Positions 45,405 to 58,154 of a stretch of DNA of 64,000 nt are shown in pieces. Source of the stretch: Euphorbia lathyris (taxonomy: Eukaryota; Streptophyta; Magnoliopsida; Malpighiales; Euphorbiaceae); contig NC_088910.1 of the NCBI RefSeq assembly GCF_963576675.1, positions 100,468,807-100,532,806 on the forward strand. The letters run 5' to 3'. Position 1 is the first letter of the stretch, and every line of letters starts with the position of its first letter. A program made the position numbers and the translations under genes. The notes under the pieces were generated by a model, which saw only the letters and a list, made by a program, of their open reading frames with translations, searched no databases and was not told where the DNA came from.

Positions 45405-46727
45405 ACCTCCTCCAAAGGCAAGAAAGCTAAGAAGGCTCAAGAAGAAGGCCAACAAAACTCCCACTATTGATCTCTTGGATGACTCGCCTCCAATGAATGA
45501 AATCACAGACCTCACCACCACTCACTTTAAATTCTTCTCATCCTATGTTGAGCCCTCCATACAGGAAAACCAAGCCTCTGTTACTCAAACCGAGCAACAT
45601 GCCAAGACTCCAGAAAATCCAAACCAAGCCGAGCAAGAACTCGAGGTCCTAGCTGATCCAGAAAATAGGCAAGCTAAGGAAAACCTTGCTCAACCTGAAG
45701 TGCCTCCTCCTGCACCAACTAACGTTCATATTGAGCAGGTAACTATCTCTGCAGATCCACAACTTTCTTCACATCCTGTTTTGCAGAACATTTAGCAGTC
45801 AGCTCATGCTGCTCATCCACATCAAAATTCCGATGCTGACCACACCGGCCCCTCAACTAATAGGCAGCATCAAACACCTCCTAAATCTGATTGAACTAGA
45901 ATTCCGGCCCCTGAGGTACATCCTGAGGCACAATTTTCCTATCTTAATGCAACTGAGTCCGACCGTCGCATCATCGACTCGGCTCAACATCTGCTACAGG
46001 ATATAAACACATCTCATGCCGCTGCTGCTGGGACTGAAAATGCTGAGTCACAAGAGTTGTCATCTGTCACTCAGCTTCTCAATGAGATCAAGAATCTCAA
46101 AGATTTAGTAAGCGTCATGACTTCTGTCCAACTCCAGCAACCCAAGCAAGAATCCTTTGTCAAGCTCACTGAGCTAATATTGATGATGGTGAACCACATG
46201 AATTCACTCCAAGGACAGATCAATGCCTTACCTACCATCTCCACGGGCTATGCCAGCTCTGCTGAGTTAGATCACTATTTTAACAAGCTGTCTTCTGAGC
46301 TAACTAGTGCTCGTGATCTTCTCTCTTCATCTTCCCAATGTACCATGGATGAAATTAGTGAAGCTGTCCGCCTTCTGAATCTGAGCAAAGAGGAGATGGA
46401 AACTGATATGGTCAAAACCAATACTATCCTTCAGACCACTCAAAGTATACTTCGGCATGTACGTTACACAACTGACCAGCGTGAGATTTACGACAAGGCT
46501 GTGCTTAAAGTGTACCATCAATCGTATGCCCAGTTCACAGAAGCCATGTCCTGGCTAACTAAGGCACACGAATACATGCTCAGCATGATCAACGCAACTC
46601 TTTGTGCTCCTAGAGCTGTTCTTGATGATGGAGTTCCTGTCCTTGATGGCTTATTTGAAAGCACAAAGCGCCTCAAAGCCTATTCTGTAAAGCTGACTTA
46701 TGCTGCTCTCAATGAAACCTTCATCGC
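45405..46727 (+). pseudogene. Duplicated 3' segment of element C ORF3
   Basis: It is nearly identical to 56280-57603: PPPKARKLRRLKKKA, then TQLLNEIKNLKDLVSVM, SQCTMDEISEAVRLLNL and WLTKAHEYMLSMI. It has stops of its own (TAG near 45793) and a TGA near 45892 shared with the other copy. It stops abruptly after ALNETFIA and joins the oppositely oriented ORF3 of D. The last ~130 bp of ORF3 are missing. Confidence 0.88.
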
Positions 46728-49375
46728 TCACTCAAGCCGTCTATTACAGGTACGCAATCATCTCGAACATTTCGAGGAACGGGGATAGATCCCGTGATCA
46801 TATTGATAATGCACTCATGGGACTTGCTAAGCCAAGTAAGGGAGCTGGTGATCTGAGTAAAGGATTGATGATACATTTTCAAGAGGGAAGAATCATAGAA
46901 GATGCGTTGACCACTGTCATAGCGAACGGCCTGTAGAAGACCTTGTGAAAGTTTATCATTGGTGGGGTCAACATCCATCTGAGCTTTGTTGACACTGAGA
47001 AGACTCACGGCTTCACTGAGTTGATCAATGGTACATTGAGAAGTGGAGGAAACAAGCTCTCGTGTGCATGTAAGATCGGCAGTTAGCTTGGCAAAGCATC
47101 CCTGCAACTCAGCAGATGTGGCATACTCAGGATTAGCCATTGGCCCAAGGTTGGGGAGTTCTGCTCTTAGTTTGGCAAATTGTTGATCTAACTCAGCTGA
47201 AGTTGCATATCCTGGATTAGGGGCAGAGAGATTATTGATTTTACCTTCAATGGAATTCATGTGGTTTATCATCAGAAGGAATAGCTCAGTCAGCTTGGCA
47301 ATATGATCTTGCTTAGGTTGCTGTGATTGGATGGTGGTCACAATACTGACAAGATCCTTGAGTCCCTTAATTTTCATGAGAAGCTGAGTGATGGCAGGTA
47401 TATTTGTGGACTCAGGATGAGCAGACCTAGCAGCATCAGAAGTGGTGAACTCCTGGAGAAGAGATTGAGCCGTTTCGATGATGCGACGGTCAGACTGAGT
47501 TGCACTAAGATAGGCATGTTGCTCAGTTGAAGTTGGCTCACAAGCAGGAATGGAGGTGGAGCTGGATGGCGATGGAGTTGGCTGCTTACTAGCTTGAGCA
47601 ATTGGGTTTTGATCAGGATGTGGAGTTTGAACAGGTGGATCCACAGTATTCTCCCCATGTTGAGTGGTTGGTTCTTCGAGCTCTTGCTCGGCAGGATTTG
47701 GATCTTGTGGAGTCTTGGCATGTTCCTCACTGCGAGTAACAGAGGCTTGATTTTACTCCAATTCCTTGGGAGGAGACTCAACATGGTGAGAAAAATATTC
47801 AAACCTGATATTGGATGGATCCATAGTTTGCTCCAAAGAGGGAGATTCTGCCAGGAGATCAATGAGAGGAGTTTTGACAGCTTTCTTCTTCAATCTTCTG
47901 AGTGACTTAGTTTTTGGAGGTGATGGGTCAATTTGAACATCTACATCCTCAACCTCAGCTTCAACATTCAGATCCTCTCTTTGATGTTCCTCTTCTTCTT
48001 GTTCAACATCATATGCCTCCTGATTTTGCTCCATATTATCCTGCTCTTTGTTCTTCTTCTTTATCAGCTTGCTCAACTGGAGTTTTTTCAAGATCAATCC
48101 CAATGTTCTGAGTGCAGTGAGATTTGGGTGTCACAACCTAATCAATGGGATCGGCCTCAACTATTTTCGATCCAGAATTTCTACTTTTCTTCTTTAGCGG
48201 CTGTTCTGGGGATTCTTCATGTTCTTCCTCGGGCTCAGCTTGCCCTTTCCTTTTCTCTGCTGACTTAGTTGTAACCTGAGGTAGGTCAGCATCAACAGTC
48301 TTTCCTCTTGTCATAGCCCTCTTCTTTCTGGGCACAGTTTCAATGTCCTTGGCACAGGTGGCCAGTATCTTTCTCTTCTTCTTTGCCTTAGAGGAATCGG
48401 CAGGAACTTCCTCTAGTTCAACTTCTGGCTCAGCATCATCTGCTGCCAGCTCAGTTTCAATTTCTTGCTCAGCATCATTTTCTTCCTCATTTTCCTCACC
48501 ATCTTCACCTCCCTTTAGTGGTTGGTTGAACAATAACCCAGTTAGCAGAGCTGCGGTTATTTCTGTTCCCAAGCTTTTAGTCTCAGTGATGGTCTCAATC
48601 TTGTGATCTTCAACGATCTTGGTGATGAGAGAACCTAATCGAAGTTTCCTACTTCCTCGTTGAAGTGCTCCCACCAAAAATACAGGCATATTCAGTGGAC
48701 AATAGGTTAGCATGTGCCATATGAAGCACTGCTCGAAATTGGAGGCAGACGAAGCTGAGTTGAGTTTAGGGAAGATGAAGTTTGTTAAGATGTAGTGCGC
48801 CATCTTCTGGTTTTGCCCCATACTCGTGCTGGGTATTTCTCCTTTGTAGTTTTTGGGTTTGCAAAACCCCTTCATCTAGTCAAGCATTTCCTTTGATACC
48901 TTTTCTTTTGTTGTTCTGAACTCGGTTCCTTTGTTGGGCATGTTGAGTAGGGTTGCCAGGTAGGATGGAGTGATTACAATCTTGTGACCCTTAACGTGCG
49001 TCTCCAAATAATCAGCATCATCCTTGTCAACATGGAGACCGGAGTAGAATTCCTTAACCAATCGTGGATAGGTGGTTCCGGGGAGAGAGAAGAGGTATGT
49101 CCACTCGTTTTTCTCAATCCATTCAGAAAAAGGCTTTTCGTCGGTAACGAAGCTGGGAGAGAACCAGCGGCATTTGAGGACTTCCAGATTTTGGACTTTT
49201 GTGTGAACCTTCACCATGGTTCTAGCATTGGGTTTCTTCTGCTTTGAAGAACTTGCCGGGTCCGTTTGACGGCGTTTGCTCGGAGTTAGGTTAGACTTAG
49301 GAGGAGATTTAAGGCTTTCATCGGTGATCAATTTTCCAGAATTTTCACCAGAGATTCTTTGAGTGCTAGAGGTTT
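46728..49375 (-). pseudogene. ORF3 of element D, broken and 3'-truncated
   Basis: Read on the minus strand. The ATG expected near 49375 is lost (AAA-like in place of ATG), with reading possible from about 49370. The domain appears as WFSPSFVTDEKPFSEWI, TYPRLVKEFYSGL and FEQCFIWHMLTY. TAG at 48876-48878 interrupts it, a TAG near 48138 and a frameshift near 48110 follow, and TAA near 47754 is seen. The C-terminal helical region (TQLLMKIKGLKDLVSIV, SQCTIDQLSEAVSLL, WLSKSHECIINMI) ends at VPVIDGLSE, where it fuses tail-to-tail with C's ORF3. The linker is diverged from B and C, so D is a distinct lineage for ORF3. Confidence 0.85.
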
Positions 49376-49620
49376 TTTTGTGAAGGATTTGAGAGAGAGA
49401 TTCTGAATACCAAAGGATTTACACGTGAAGAGATTTGAAGAGTAATTCATCCATTATGTATATATCCCTAAAACGGTCCTATTAATTGAACTAGCCATTT
49501 ATCCTTGGGGCGTTCAACCGGCAGAGGTTCTGTCATTTATGACGTTTCCGGCGCATGGGTTGTCTCATAATTGTTTGCCTCTCCTAGGTGCTTTTTATTA
49601 CACGTGTTGGTATTTAATGG
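49376..49620 (-). promoter_or_regulatory. ORF3 upstream block, element D
   Basis: The minus strand carries CACCTAGGAG, CATGCGCCGGAAACGTCATAAATGACAG-like sequence and a TATATA motif near 49459-49466, about 90 bp before the ORF3 start. It is a weaker match to the block in A-C. Confidence 0.4.
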
Positions 49621-49886
49621 TGCAAGTGGGTTCTAGCGCAATTTTCTTAGAAAGTGAACCGTTTGTGACACTGAGTACTTAGTTCTATCAAGATGAATTT
49701 TCTATCTTAGTACATGATAGTTGCTCAGTATATGTACCTACTTAGAATAACCACTCAACATGTATGTCAACTCAGTATGATGTGATTTCAAGTTCAGTAA
49801 GTAGGAGTTATTTTACTCAGCATGGCATTTGCATAAGGTTCAACTTCTCACTCAGTATGGCAATCATACATCATTTACTTAGGAAT

Positions 49887-52800
49887 TTATTGAAGGGGAT
49901 TAGACATACCGATAGCTTCCCTTAGTATGTTGAATTGTTCACGTGCCAAGGGCCTGGTGAAGATATCTGCAAGCTGTTCATTTGTTGGCACATAGGTCAG
50001 CTTGATCTCATCTTTTAGTACGTGATCTCTGATGAAGTGATGTCTTATACTAACATGTTTCATCCTGCTGTGTTGGACTGGATTCTTAGATAGCTCCATG
50101 GCACTCTTGTTGTCACATCTGATCTCTATTGTCTTTGTTTTAAATCCATAATCCTCAAGTTGTTGCTTTATCCATAGTACTTGTGCAACACAGCTTCCAG
50201 CAGCCACGTACTCAGCTTCAGTTGTAGACGGGGCTACGGATGATTGCTTCTTGCTGAACCAAGATACTAGACAGCTTCCAAGGAAGTGACATCCTCCCGA
50301 AGTGCTTTTATGTTCCAGCTTATCTCGTCCATAGTCAGCATCAGTATACCCTATGAGTGTGAAGTCATTTGAAGTTGGATACCATAGACCTGCATCAATT
50401 GAGCTCTGCAAATATCTAAAGATTCTTTTTACAGCTGTTAGATGAGATTCTCTGGGATCAGCTTGATATCTCGCACAATACCATACTGAGTACTGTATAT
50501 CTGGTCTACTAGCTGTGAGATAAAGTAACGAACCTATCATACCTCGATAGAGTTTAGTGTCTATTGACTTACTTTTCTCATCTTTGCATAGGACAGTATC
50601 AGTACCCATAGGGGTTGATATTGGTTTGCAGTCCATCATATTGAATTTCTTTAACATTTCCTTGGTGTACTTGGACTGGCTTATGAAGATGCCATTCTTA
50701 CCTTGCTTGATTTGAAGTCCAAGGAAGAAGTTGAGTTCCCCCATCATGGACATCTCGAACTCAGTTTGCATCTGTTTGCTAAATTCTTTGCACAGAGATT
50801 CGTCAGTAGCACCAAATATTATATCATCTACATATATTTGTGCAAGTAGGGTATGTTTTCCCTTTTTCTTAATGAACAAGGTTGTGTCAGCTTTTCCCCT
50901 GACATAGTTCCTGGTCAGCAGGAAGTTGGTCAACCTCTCATACCAAGCTCTTGGAGCTTGTTTCAGACCGTACATGGCCTTTTTGAGTTTATAAATGTGG
51001 TTTGGAAATTTTGGATCTTCAAACCCAGGAGGTTGATTAACATATACCTCTTCGTTTATGAAACCATTAAGAAATGCAGTTTTGACATCCATTTGGTATA
51101 ACTTAAAATTCATGAAACTGGCATAAGCACACAATATGCGTATTGCTTCTAACCTAGCAACAGGTGCAAATGTTTCCCCATAGTCAATACCCTCTTGCTG
51201 ACTATATCCTTGGGTTACAAGTCGAGCTTTGTTTCTAATTACATTTCCATGCTCATCTAGTCTATTTCTAAAGACCCACTTGGTTCCTATGGGCTTTTGA
51301 TTCCTAGGTTTAGGTACTAGATCCCATACCTCATTTCTGGTGAATTGGTCAAGTTCTTCTTGCATGGCATTGATCCAATACTCATCTTGCTCAGCATCAG
51401 AAAAGTTCTTTGGTTCATGCATTGAGATGAAGGCAACATTGCCGAGGTATTTCCTAAGCTGATCTCTGGTCATCAACTTGTTGTTAGCAGCATCAAGAAT
51501 GGACTTTTCTGTGTGTCCTCTTGGAATCTTTATTTCCTTGGGCAATGTTGAGTTGTTTGGAAGAGGTGTTTCTACAATCTCTACAGGAATAGATTGGTCA
51601 GCAAATGATATTTCAGTTTCTTGCTTACCTTGGGTCAGCCCTTGTATAGATGACACAGAGGCTTCTGGTTGATCAGCGGAAGCTGAGCTTGGTTCATCTT
51701 CTTCGAGCTGAGTTGACTTACCTGTAGGGTCAGCTTCATTGAACTCAACATGGACAGACTCTTCTACAACCTGAGTTCGTTTATTATATACTCTATATGC
51801 TTTGCTGTTAGTTGAGTACCCTAAGAAGATCGCTTCGTCAGCTTTAGCATCAAATTTTTGCAAGATTGTCCTTTGTATTGAGTATGAAACATTTACAACC
51901 AAAGGCACGAAAGTAACCAATGTTGGGCTTTCGTCCTTTCCAAAGTTCATATGGGGTTTTCTTAAGTATAGGTCTTACTAGAGCCCTATTCAGTATGTAG
52001 CATGCTGTGTGGACAGCTTCACCCCAGAAGTACTTTGGAAGCCTATTTTCACTCAGCATGGTTCTAGCAATTTCGACAATTGTTCTGTTCTTCCTTTCAA
52101 CAACCCCATTCTGTTGAGGTGTTCTAGGAGCAGAGAAATTGTGGTCAATACCACTGGTTTCACAGAATTCATCAAACTATTGGTTTTTGAATTCTCCACC
52201 ATTGTCGCTTCTAATATGAGCTACTTTTAGGTCTTTGTCAATTTCAAGCTTTCTAACAAGTGCAGTGAACATCTCAAAAGTTTCATCCTTGCTACTCAGC
52301 AAGATGATCCAAGTGTACCGAGAGAAATCATCTACAATGACCAAGGAAAATTTCTTACCTCCCAAGCTGAGTGGCTGGATAGGTCCGAAAAGATCCAAGT
52401 GTAGTAATTCCAATGGTCTCTTGGTTGAGACAATATTTTTACTTTGAAATGACTTTTTGGTTTGTTTCCCTTGCTGACAAGCTTTACATAATTGGTCTTT
52501 CTCAAATTTCAATTTGGGTAATCCCTCAACTAATTGCTTTCTAGCTAGTTTGGCAAGAAGGTCCATGCTGACATGCCCAAGTCTTCTATGCCATAGCCAG
52601 GAGTTATCCTCTTTAGACACTAAGCATATGTTTTTTGAAAACTGTTTTTCTAAATTTAGCATGTATACATTATCTACACGAGGGGCGGTTAAAATCAATT
52701 CATTTGTGTTCCTCTCGAGTATTTGACACTTAGTATCATCGAATACAACCTTTCTGCCGCTCATGCAAAGCTGAACTACGCTTAGTAGATTGTATTTGAG

Positions 52801-53016
52801 ACCTTTAACTAGGGAGACTGACTCAATAGTTGGGTTTCCTCCGATAGTACCTGAGCCGACTATCTTACCCTTCTTATTGTCTCCGAAGCTTACACTTCCT
52901 CCTCATTTAAGCTCTAGTGTGATGAATTGTGTTTCATCACCTGTCATGTGCCTTGAGCATGCGATGTCTATATACCACAACTTTGACTTTTCTACGCATG
53001 TCAAGCTAACCTGCAT
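49887..53016 (-). pseudogene. pol: Pol of element D; 687-codon open INT-RT-RNase H segment
   Basis: The ATG is at 53016 (minus), six bases after the gag TAG and in frame. Protease IDIACSRHMTGD has Ser to Ile beside the catalytic Asp. Integrase keeps WHRRLGHVS, CKAC and SDNGGEF. From 51950 to 49887 the frame is open and covers the integrase C-terminus, RT (YVDDIIFGA) and RNase H ([27 protein letters not shown]). Lesions: TGA at 52903-52905 (the same site as in B), TAG at 52177-52179 and a frameshift near 51860. Confidence 0.92.
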
Positions 53017-53022
53017 TTGAAA

Positions 53023-54806
53023 CTATTCATTTTTAGGTACCCAATTCTTTTTGGGTCCTTTCTTGTTAGTGTAAACAGGTGCAAAATCATACTTCAATTT
53101 GTGACGACATACTTTTATAGTGTGGCCTGGCTTACCACAGAAGTCATAAAATTTTACCCTTTGAGGGTTATACTGAGTGCGGTCGGCATTGTTGTGCTGA
53201 GCATGCCAGCATATCTTTGTGGAATGTCCTTTTCTTCCGCAGAAGTCACATTGGACAACTCGCTTGTTATGCCAACACACTTCTTTCGTGTGCCCCCTTT
53301 TTCCACAACATTCACATTGAGTGAACTGCTTATGCTGGCTAGTACTTGTGTACTCAGCATGGGGTTTATTCCTGTTTGAGCCTTTTATTTGACTCTGTAA
53401 GATTGTAACATCCTTTCTAAGTTTCTTTGACTCAGATTGAACCTCCGTGACAAGCTTATACATTATTTGCATGTTGGTATGTAAATCTGAGTTGTCCTGG
53501 AGAAGATATCGGAGGTCACTTAGCTTGACCTCTTCAATCTCGTCACACCGCCTGCTGAGTGATTTGATTTTCTTGTTACACTTTTTAGTCAGTGCATATA
53601 AATCACTCAAGGCATTTACCATTTCATTTCTAAGCAAGAGTAGGGATGTTTCCTCATTGTTTCCTCCTGGTCAGTTTCATCAGAGAGGTCAGCTTGCTCA
53701 GATTGAGATTGGTCAGCTCCATCATCTGCCATAAAGCATATATTGGCAGTTTCATTTTGCTCAGTTTCGGATGATGTTGACTCGTCACTGTCACTCCATG
53801 TTGCTACCACTGCCTTCTTGTTTCCCTTTTTATCTCTTTTTAGGTTTGGGCAGCTTGACTTAATGTGCCCAGTTTGGTGGCACTCAAAACATGTGACGGA
53901 CTTGGAGCTGTCCTTCCTATATTTGTCACTGGACTCAGCTTTGTATCTGTCACCCTTTTTATACGGCCTTTTGCTATTCCTGTCATTTCTTCTGAACAGC
54001 TTCTTCATCTTTTTAGTGAACATGGCTATTTCCTCATCATCAGTTGACTCAGCTTCTGTGGAGTCAGCTTTCATCACTAGAGATTTTTGTTTCTTATCTT
54101 CAGAATTTTCTTTTGCCTCAAAATTTTTCATAGAGATCTCATGGGTCAGCAGGGATCCGATTAGCTCATCATATTTGTAGGTAGTCAGGTCTTGAGCTTC
54201 TTCTACAGCTGTTTTCTTTGCTTGCCAACTCTTAGGTAGACTTCTCAGGATTTTCTTCACCTGTTCCTCTTCAGTGAAGTTCTTTCCAAGTCTTTTGAGC
54301 TCATTTATGATGTTGGTGAATCTTGCGTTCATTTCTGAGATGTCTTCGTTTTCGTTCATCTCAAACAGCTCGTAGAGTCTCATATGCTGATTGACTTTGG
54401 ACTACTTAACCTTACTGGTGCCTTCATAGGTCACTTCAAGCTTTTTCCAAATCTCCTAGGCTGACTCACAACCTGAAATCTTATTGTATTCTGCAGCATC
54501 TAAAGCACAGTGAAGCATATTTATAGCCGAGACATTATTTTGTAATTTTCTGAGGTCATCCTCTGTCCACTCAGCTTCGCTCTTAACAATTTTCTCATTG
54601 TCAACAGTTTTATATGGCATATGTGGACCTTGAACAATTGCAAGCCACGCACTCATGTTTGTGGCTTGAATAAAGTTTTTCATCATATTCTTCCAGAACA
54701 TATAATTAGATCCAAAGAATAGGGGAGGCCTAGTGATTGATAATCCCTCAGGGAGTATCTGTGTTGTTTGGTTCCCTGGAAGGAAACGAGTGCTGTTCTC
54801 ACCCAT
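53023..54806 (-). pseudogene. gag: Gag of element D, lightly damaged
   Basis: The minus-strand start MGENSTRFLPGN is identical to that of A. It has the copia Gag core, then CFECHQTGHIKSSC and three more CCHC knuckles (CECCGKRGHTKEVC, CDFCGRKGHSTKIC, and a last one with CDFC changed to YDFC). Lesions: two TAG codons (near 54455 and 54400, same frame) and a frameshift near 53640. The terminal TAG is at 53023-53025. Confidence 0.9.
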
Positions 54807-54853
54807 TTATGGGATCCGCTCAAGATAGTTATATCTTTGAGTAGAGAGCTTAG

Positions 54854-54864
54854 GCTCTGATACC
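54854..54864 (-). other. Primer binding site of element D, 3-bp junction altered
   Basis: On the plus strand GCTCTGATACC is followed by TGT and then the LTR, where A-C would give ACT. The PBS core is kept. Confidence 0.8.
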
Positions 54865-54867
54865 TGT

Positions 54868-56279
54868 TGTTGGTCCCGTGTGATTAGTTCCAAGGGGGGG
54901 TTATGAACTAATATAACTTTTTCGTGTTTAATTTGATAAGCTGACTTATAAATTTTTATGAGTTGGTGAACTCAGCTTTTGGTCAGCTTGGTGAGATATG
55001 TTTCAAGACAGCTTTAGTCAGATGTTGACTAAGGTTGTTTTCTTGTAAGTTAGGAATTGACACTCTTGGAGGTCAGCTTCTAACTCAGCACCACTTATTT
55101 ACTCAGGGTCAGCTTAGGCAATTTATATGCTGAGTAAATAAAACAAACAACAAATGCAATTTATATATATATATTAAGAGAGAGTTTAGAGATTACTCAG
55201 TATCACTTATCCTGGTTCGGCCTCTCTGCCTACGTCTAGTCCCTAGAGTCCTCTAGGCTTTTTGAATCCAATACTGAGCTCTTTAACGGTAGAGCACAAA
55301 CCGATTACAAGGCAGTTGAATATGCAAGAGTACCTTCCTCTATTCGTCTACTCAACTCCTACTAAGTGCTACAACCCAGCACCTAGATTTCTCTACCACT
55401 GAATGCTTACAACCAAGCACTCAGCACGACACTCTCAATATTACAATTGATAAACACTTGTTCTCTTTTCAGTAAAGAACACTTTAGAAGATTACAAAGA
55501 ATCACTCTAGCATTTACACAGGGAATAGAAAGTTTGGTGTAAGATCTTTCTTGTATTTGAGTGCTTTGAAATTGTTTCTTTCTCTCTTGTGTTTTTCTTT
55601 TTGTTATCCGGCAATGATCCAAGGTTCTTGATTGTCCTTTTATAGATGGAAATCTGCAGATGGATCATTTGAATTGTTTTAGCTGTTAACACCAAAACGG
55701 CTCTTTTAGGGGACAGATTCTGGTCAGCTTCAGACTGTTCCGGCCATTCCCTTCCTCTACATTTCTTCAGACGTCAGGCTTGTCCTCTTGCGTCTGGCTT
55801 GTCTTTTTGTGTCAGTTGTCCTTTACCAATAATCCATTGACCCATACATCTCGGAATGTGTCTTCTGCGTATTTCCAGGGATTCAATTATTGGTACAGAG
55901 GGGCGATAATCATTGTCTTTTAGCTAACGACTTTTTCATGCTGTCCTGAAGAATCACTCAGCTTCTACTTCGTAAAACTTTGTCATTTTCAATTTCCAAT
56001 TTGAGTGTAAGTTTAGTCAGCTCAGCTTCGTGGGACAGTTGCTGTGGGCGTGTATATCTTTGTCTTTTGATGCTAAGTTTGATTCCACTCAGCTTGATAC
56101 TTTAGGCTTCTATGTTGACCTCTTCCTGTCTTACTTTTTTATATTTATCTTTTATTTATACTTATACTCAACATTGAACAAACTGATTAGTACAATTAAA
56201 ATAAAGCACATAAATTTAATTGTCTCTTAATCATGGGTGATTTTGTCAAATCAAAATCTTGTGGAAAGGTGTTTCAACA
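54868..56279 (-). repeat. Right LTR of element D (5' LTR; 1412 bp)
   Basis: Plus-strand TGTTGGTCCC to GTTTCAACA, followed by TSD ACCTC at 56280. Minus-strand TATA box at 55637-55644. Very similar to 43997-45404. Confidence 0.94.
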
Positions 56280-57738
56280 ACCTCCTCCAAAGGCAAGAAA
56301 GCTAAGAAGGCTCAAGAAGAAGGCCAACAAAACTCCCACTATTGATCTCTTGGATGACTCGCCTCCAATGAATGAAATCACAGACCTCACCACCACTCAC
56401 TTGAAATTCTTCTCATCCTATGCTGAGCCCTCCATACAGGAAAACCAAGCCTCTGTTACTCATACTGAGCAACATGCCAAGACTCCAGAAAATCCAAACC
56501 AAGCCGAGCAAGAACTCGAGGTCCTAGCTGATCCAGAAAATAGGTAAGCTAAAGAAAACCCTGCTCAAGCTGAAGTGCCTCCTCCTGCACCAACTAACGT
56601 TCATATTGAGCAGGTAACTATCTCTGCAGATCCATAACTTTCTTCACATCCTGTTTTGCAGAACATTGAGCAGTCAGCTCCTGCTACTCATCCACATCAA
56701 AATTCTGATGCTGACCACACCGGCCCCTCAACTAAAAGGCATCATCAAACACCTCCTAAATCTGATTGAACTAGAATTCCGGCCCCTGAGGTACATCCTG
56801 AGGCACAATTTGCCTATCTTAATGCAACTGAGTCCGGCCGTCGCATCATCGACTCGGCTCAACATCTGCTACAGGATATAAACACATCTCATGCCGCTGC
56901 TGCTGGGACTGAAAATGCTGAGTCACAAGAGTTGTCATCTGTCACTCAGCTTCTCAATGAGATCAAGCATCTCAAAGATTTAGTAAGCATCATGACTTCT
57001 GTCCAACTCCAGCAACCCAAGCAAGAATCCTTTGTCAAGCTCACTGAGCTAATATTGATGATGGTGAACCACATGAATTCACTCCAAGGACAGATCAATG
57101 CCTTACCTACCATCTCCACGGGCTATGCCACCTCTGCTGAGTTAGATCACTGTTTTAACAAGCTGTCTTCTGAGCTAACTAGTGCTCGTGATCTTCTCTC
57201 TTCATCTTCCCAATGTACCATGGACGAAATCAGTGAAGCGGTTCGCCTTCTGAATCTGAGCAAAGAGGAGATGGAAACTGATATGGTCAAAACCAATACT
57301 ATCCTTCAGACCACTCAAAGTATACTTCGGCATGTACGTTACACAACTGACCAACGTGAGATTTACGATAAGGCTGTGCTTAAAATGTACCATCAATCGT
57401 ATGCCCAGTTCACAGAAGCCATGTCCTGGCTAACTAAGGCACACGAATACATGCTCAGCATGATCAGCGCAACTCTTCGTGCTCCTAGAGCTGTTCTTGA
57501 TGATGGAGTTCCTGTCCTTGATGGCTTATTTGAAAGCACAAAGCGCCTCAAAGCCTATTCTGTAAAGCTGACTCGTGCTGCTCTCAATGAAACCTTCATC
57601 GCTCCTCAGCCTGATGATGATGGCAAAACAGGGGAGAAGAGCCAAGTAGATGGAACTCAGCAAGATACAAGGGAAGCTTCAAGAAGTAAGCAGCGGAAAA
57701 GCAAGGGAAAATTGTATCAAGCTGCCCATAGAAAGTAA
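56280..57738 (+). pseudogene. Authentic 3' part of element C ORF3
   Basis: It continues C's ORF3 from the TSD and ends with TAA at 57736-57738 after a basic tail. It has TAA near 56545 and TAA near 56635, both absent from the duplicate at 45405, plus the TGA near 56767 shared with it. From 56932 the frame is open to the end and holds the conserved helical domain and the KTGEK segment overlapping a polypurine tract. Confidence 0.9.
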
Positions 57739-58154
57739 TAGCTTAGTCAGCCTAGGACTTAGCTTATCTCGTTTTGTGCTTGTGTATTTGTGCCTGAACA
57801 TATATATTAAGCATCTTTTCATTCAAATTGACTTAGCTGCATGAGATACTTATTAAATATGCTGACCTGTCTAAAAATTGAACAAACACAAATTCTCAGT
57901 ACTTACTAATCATGTATCAAACTGAGTATACATTGAACTCTTCTGAAAATCGACTTAAGATCACCAAAAGAAGATCTCAATAAATCTAGGATTAAACTAA
58001 GACTGTATACACTTATCTTCTCTAAGGTTTAGACAATATATGCAACCCTTACGGGGGAGCAAATTTCAGAAGAAAGAAAGGATACTCAATCATGGGGAAT
58101 TTCAAAACTGAGTTCCATAACTATGTATTTTGCCAACATCAAAATGGGGGAGTT
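57739..58154 (+). other. 3' noncoding region and polypurine tracts of element C
   Basis: GGGGGAG near 58053 and AAAATGGGGGAG at 58141-58152; the latter directly precedes the LTR. Confidence 0.85.

Larger units (their letters stand above)
43997..56279 (-). mobile_element. Element D: minus-strand Sirevirus-like element inside ORF3 of C, rearranged
   Basis: The right LTR is 54868-56279 and the body 46728-54867. The TSD is ACCTC (43992-43996 and 56280-56284). D lacks the end of its ORF3, its PPT and the junction to its 3' LTR; these are replaced by a duplicate of C's ORF3 tail (45405-46727). D has the longest open pol segment of the four. Confidence 0.9.

Noticed and set aside
46327..46521. Minus-strand ORFs across ORF3 copies (also 57202-57396)
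   Set aside because: Antisense shadows of a coding region.
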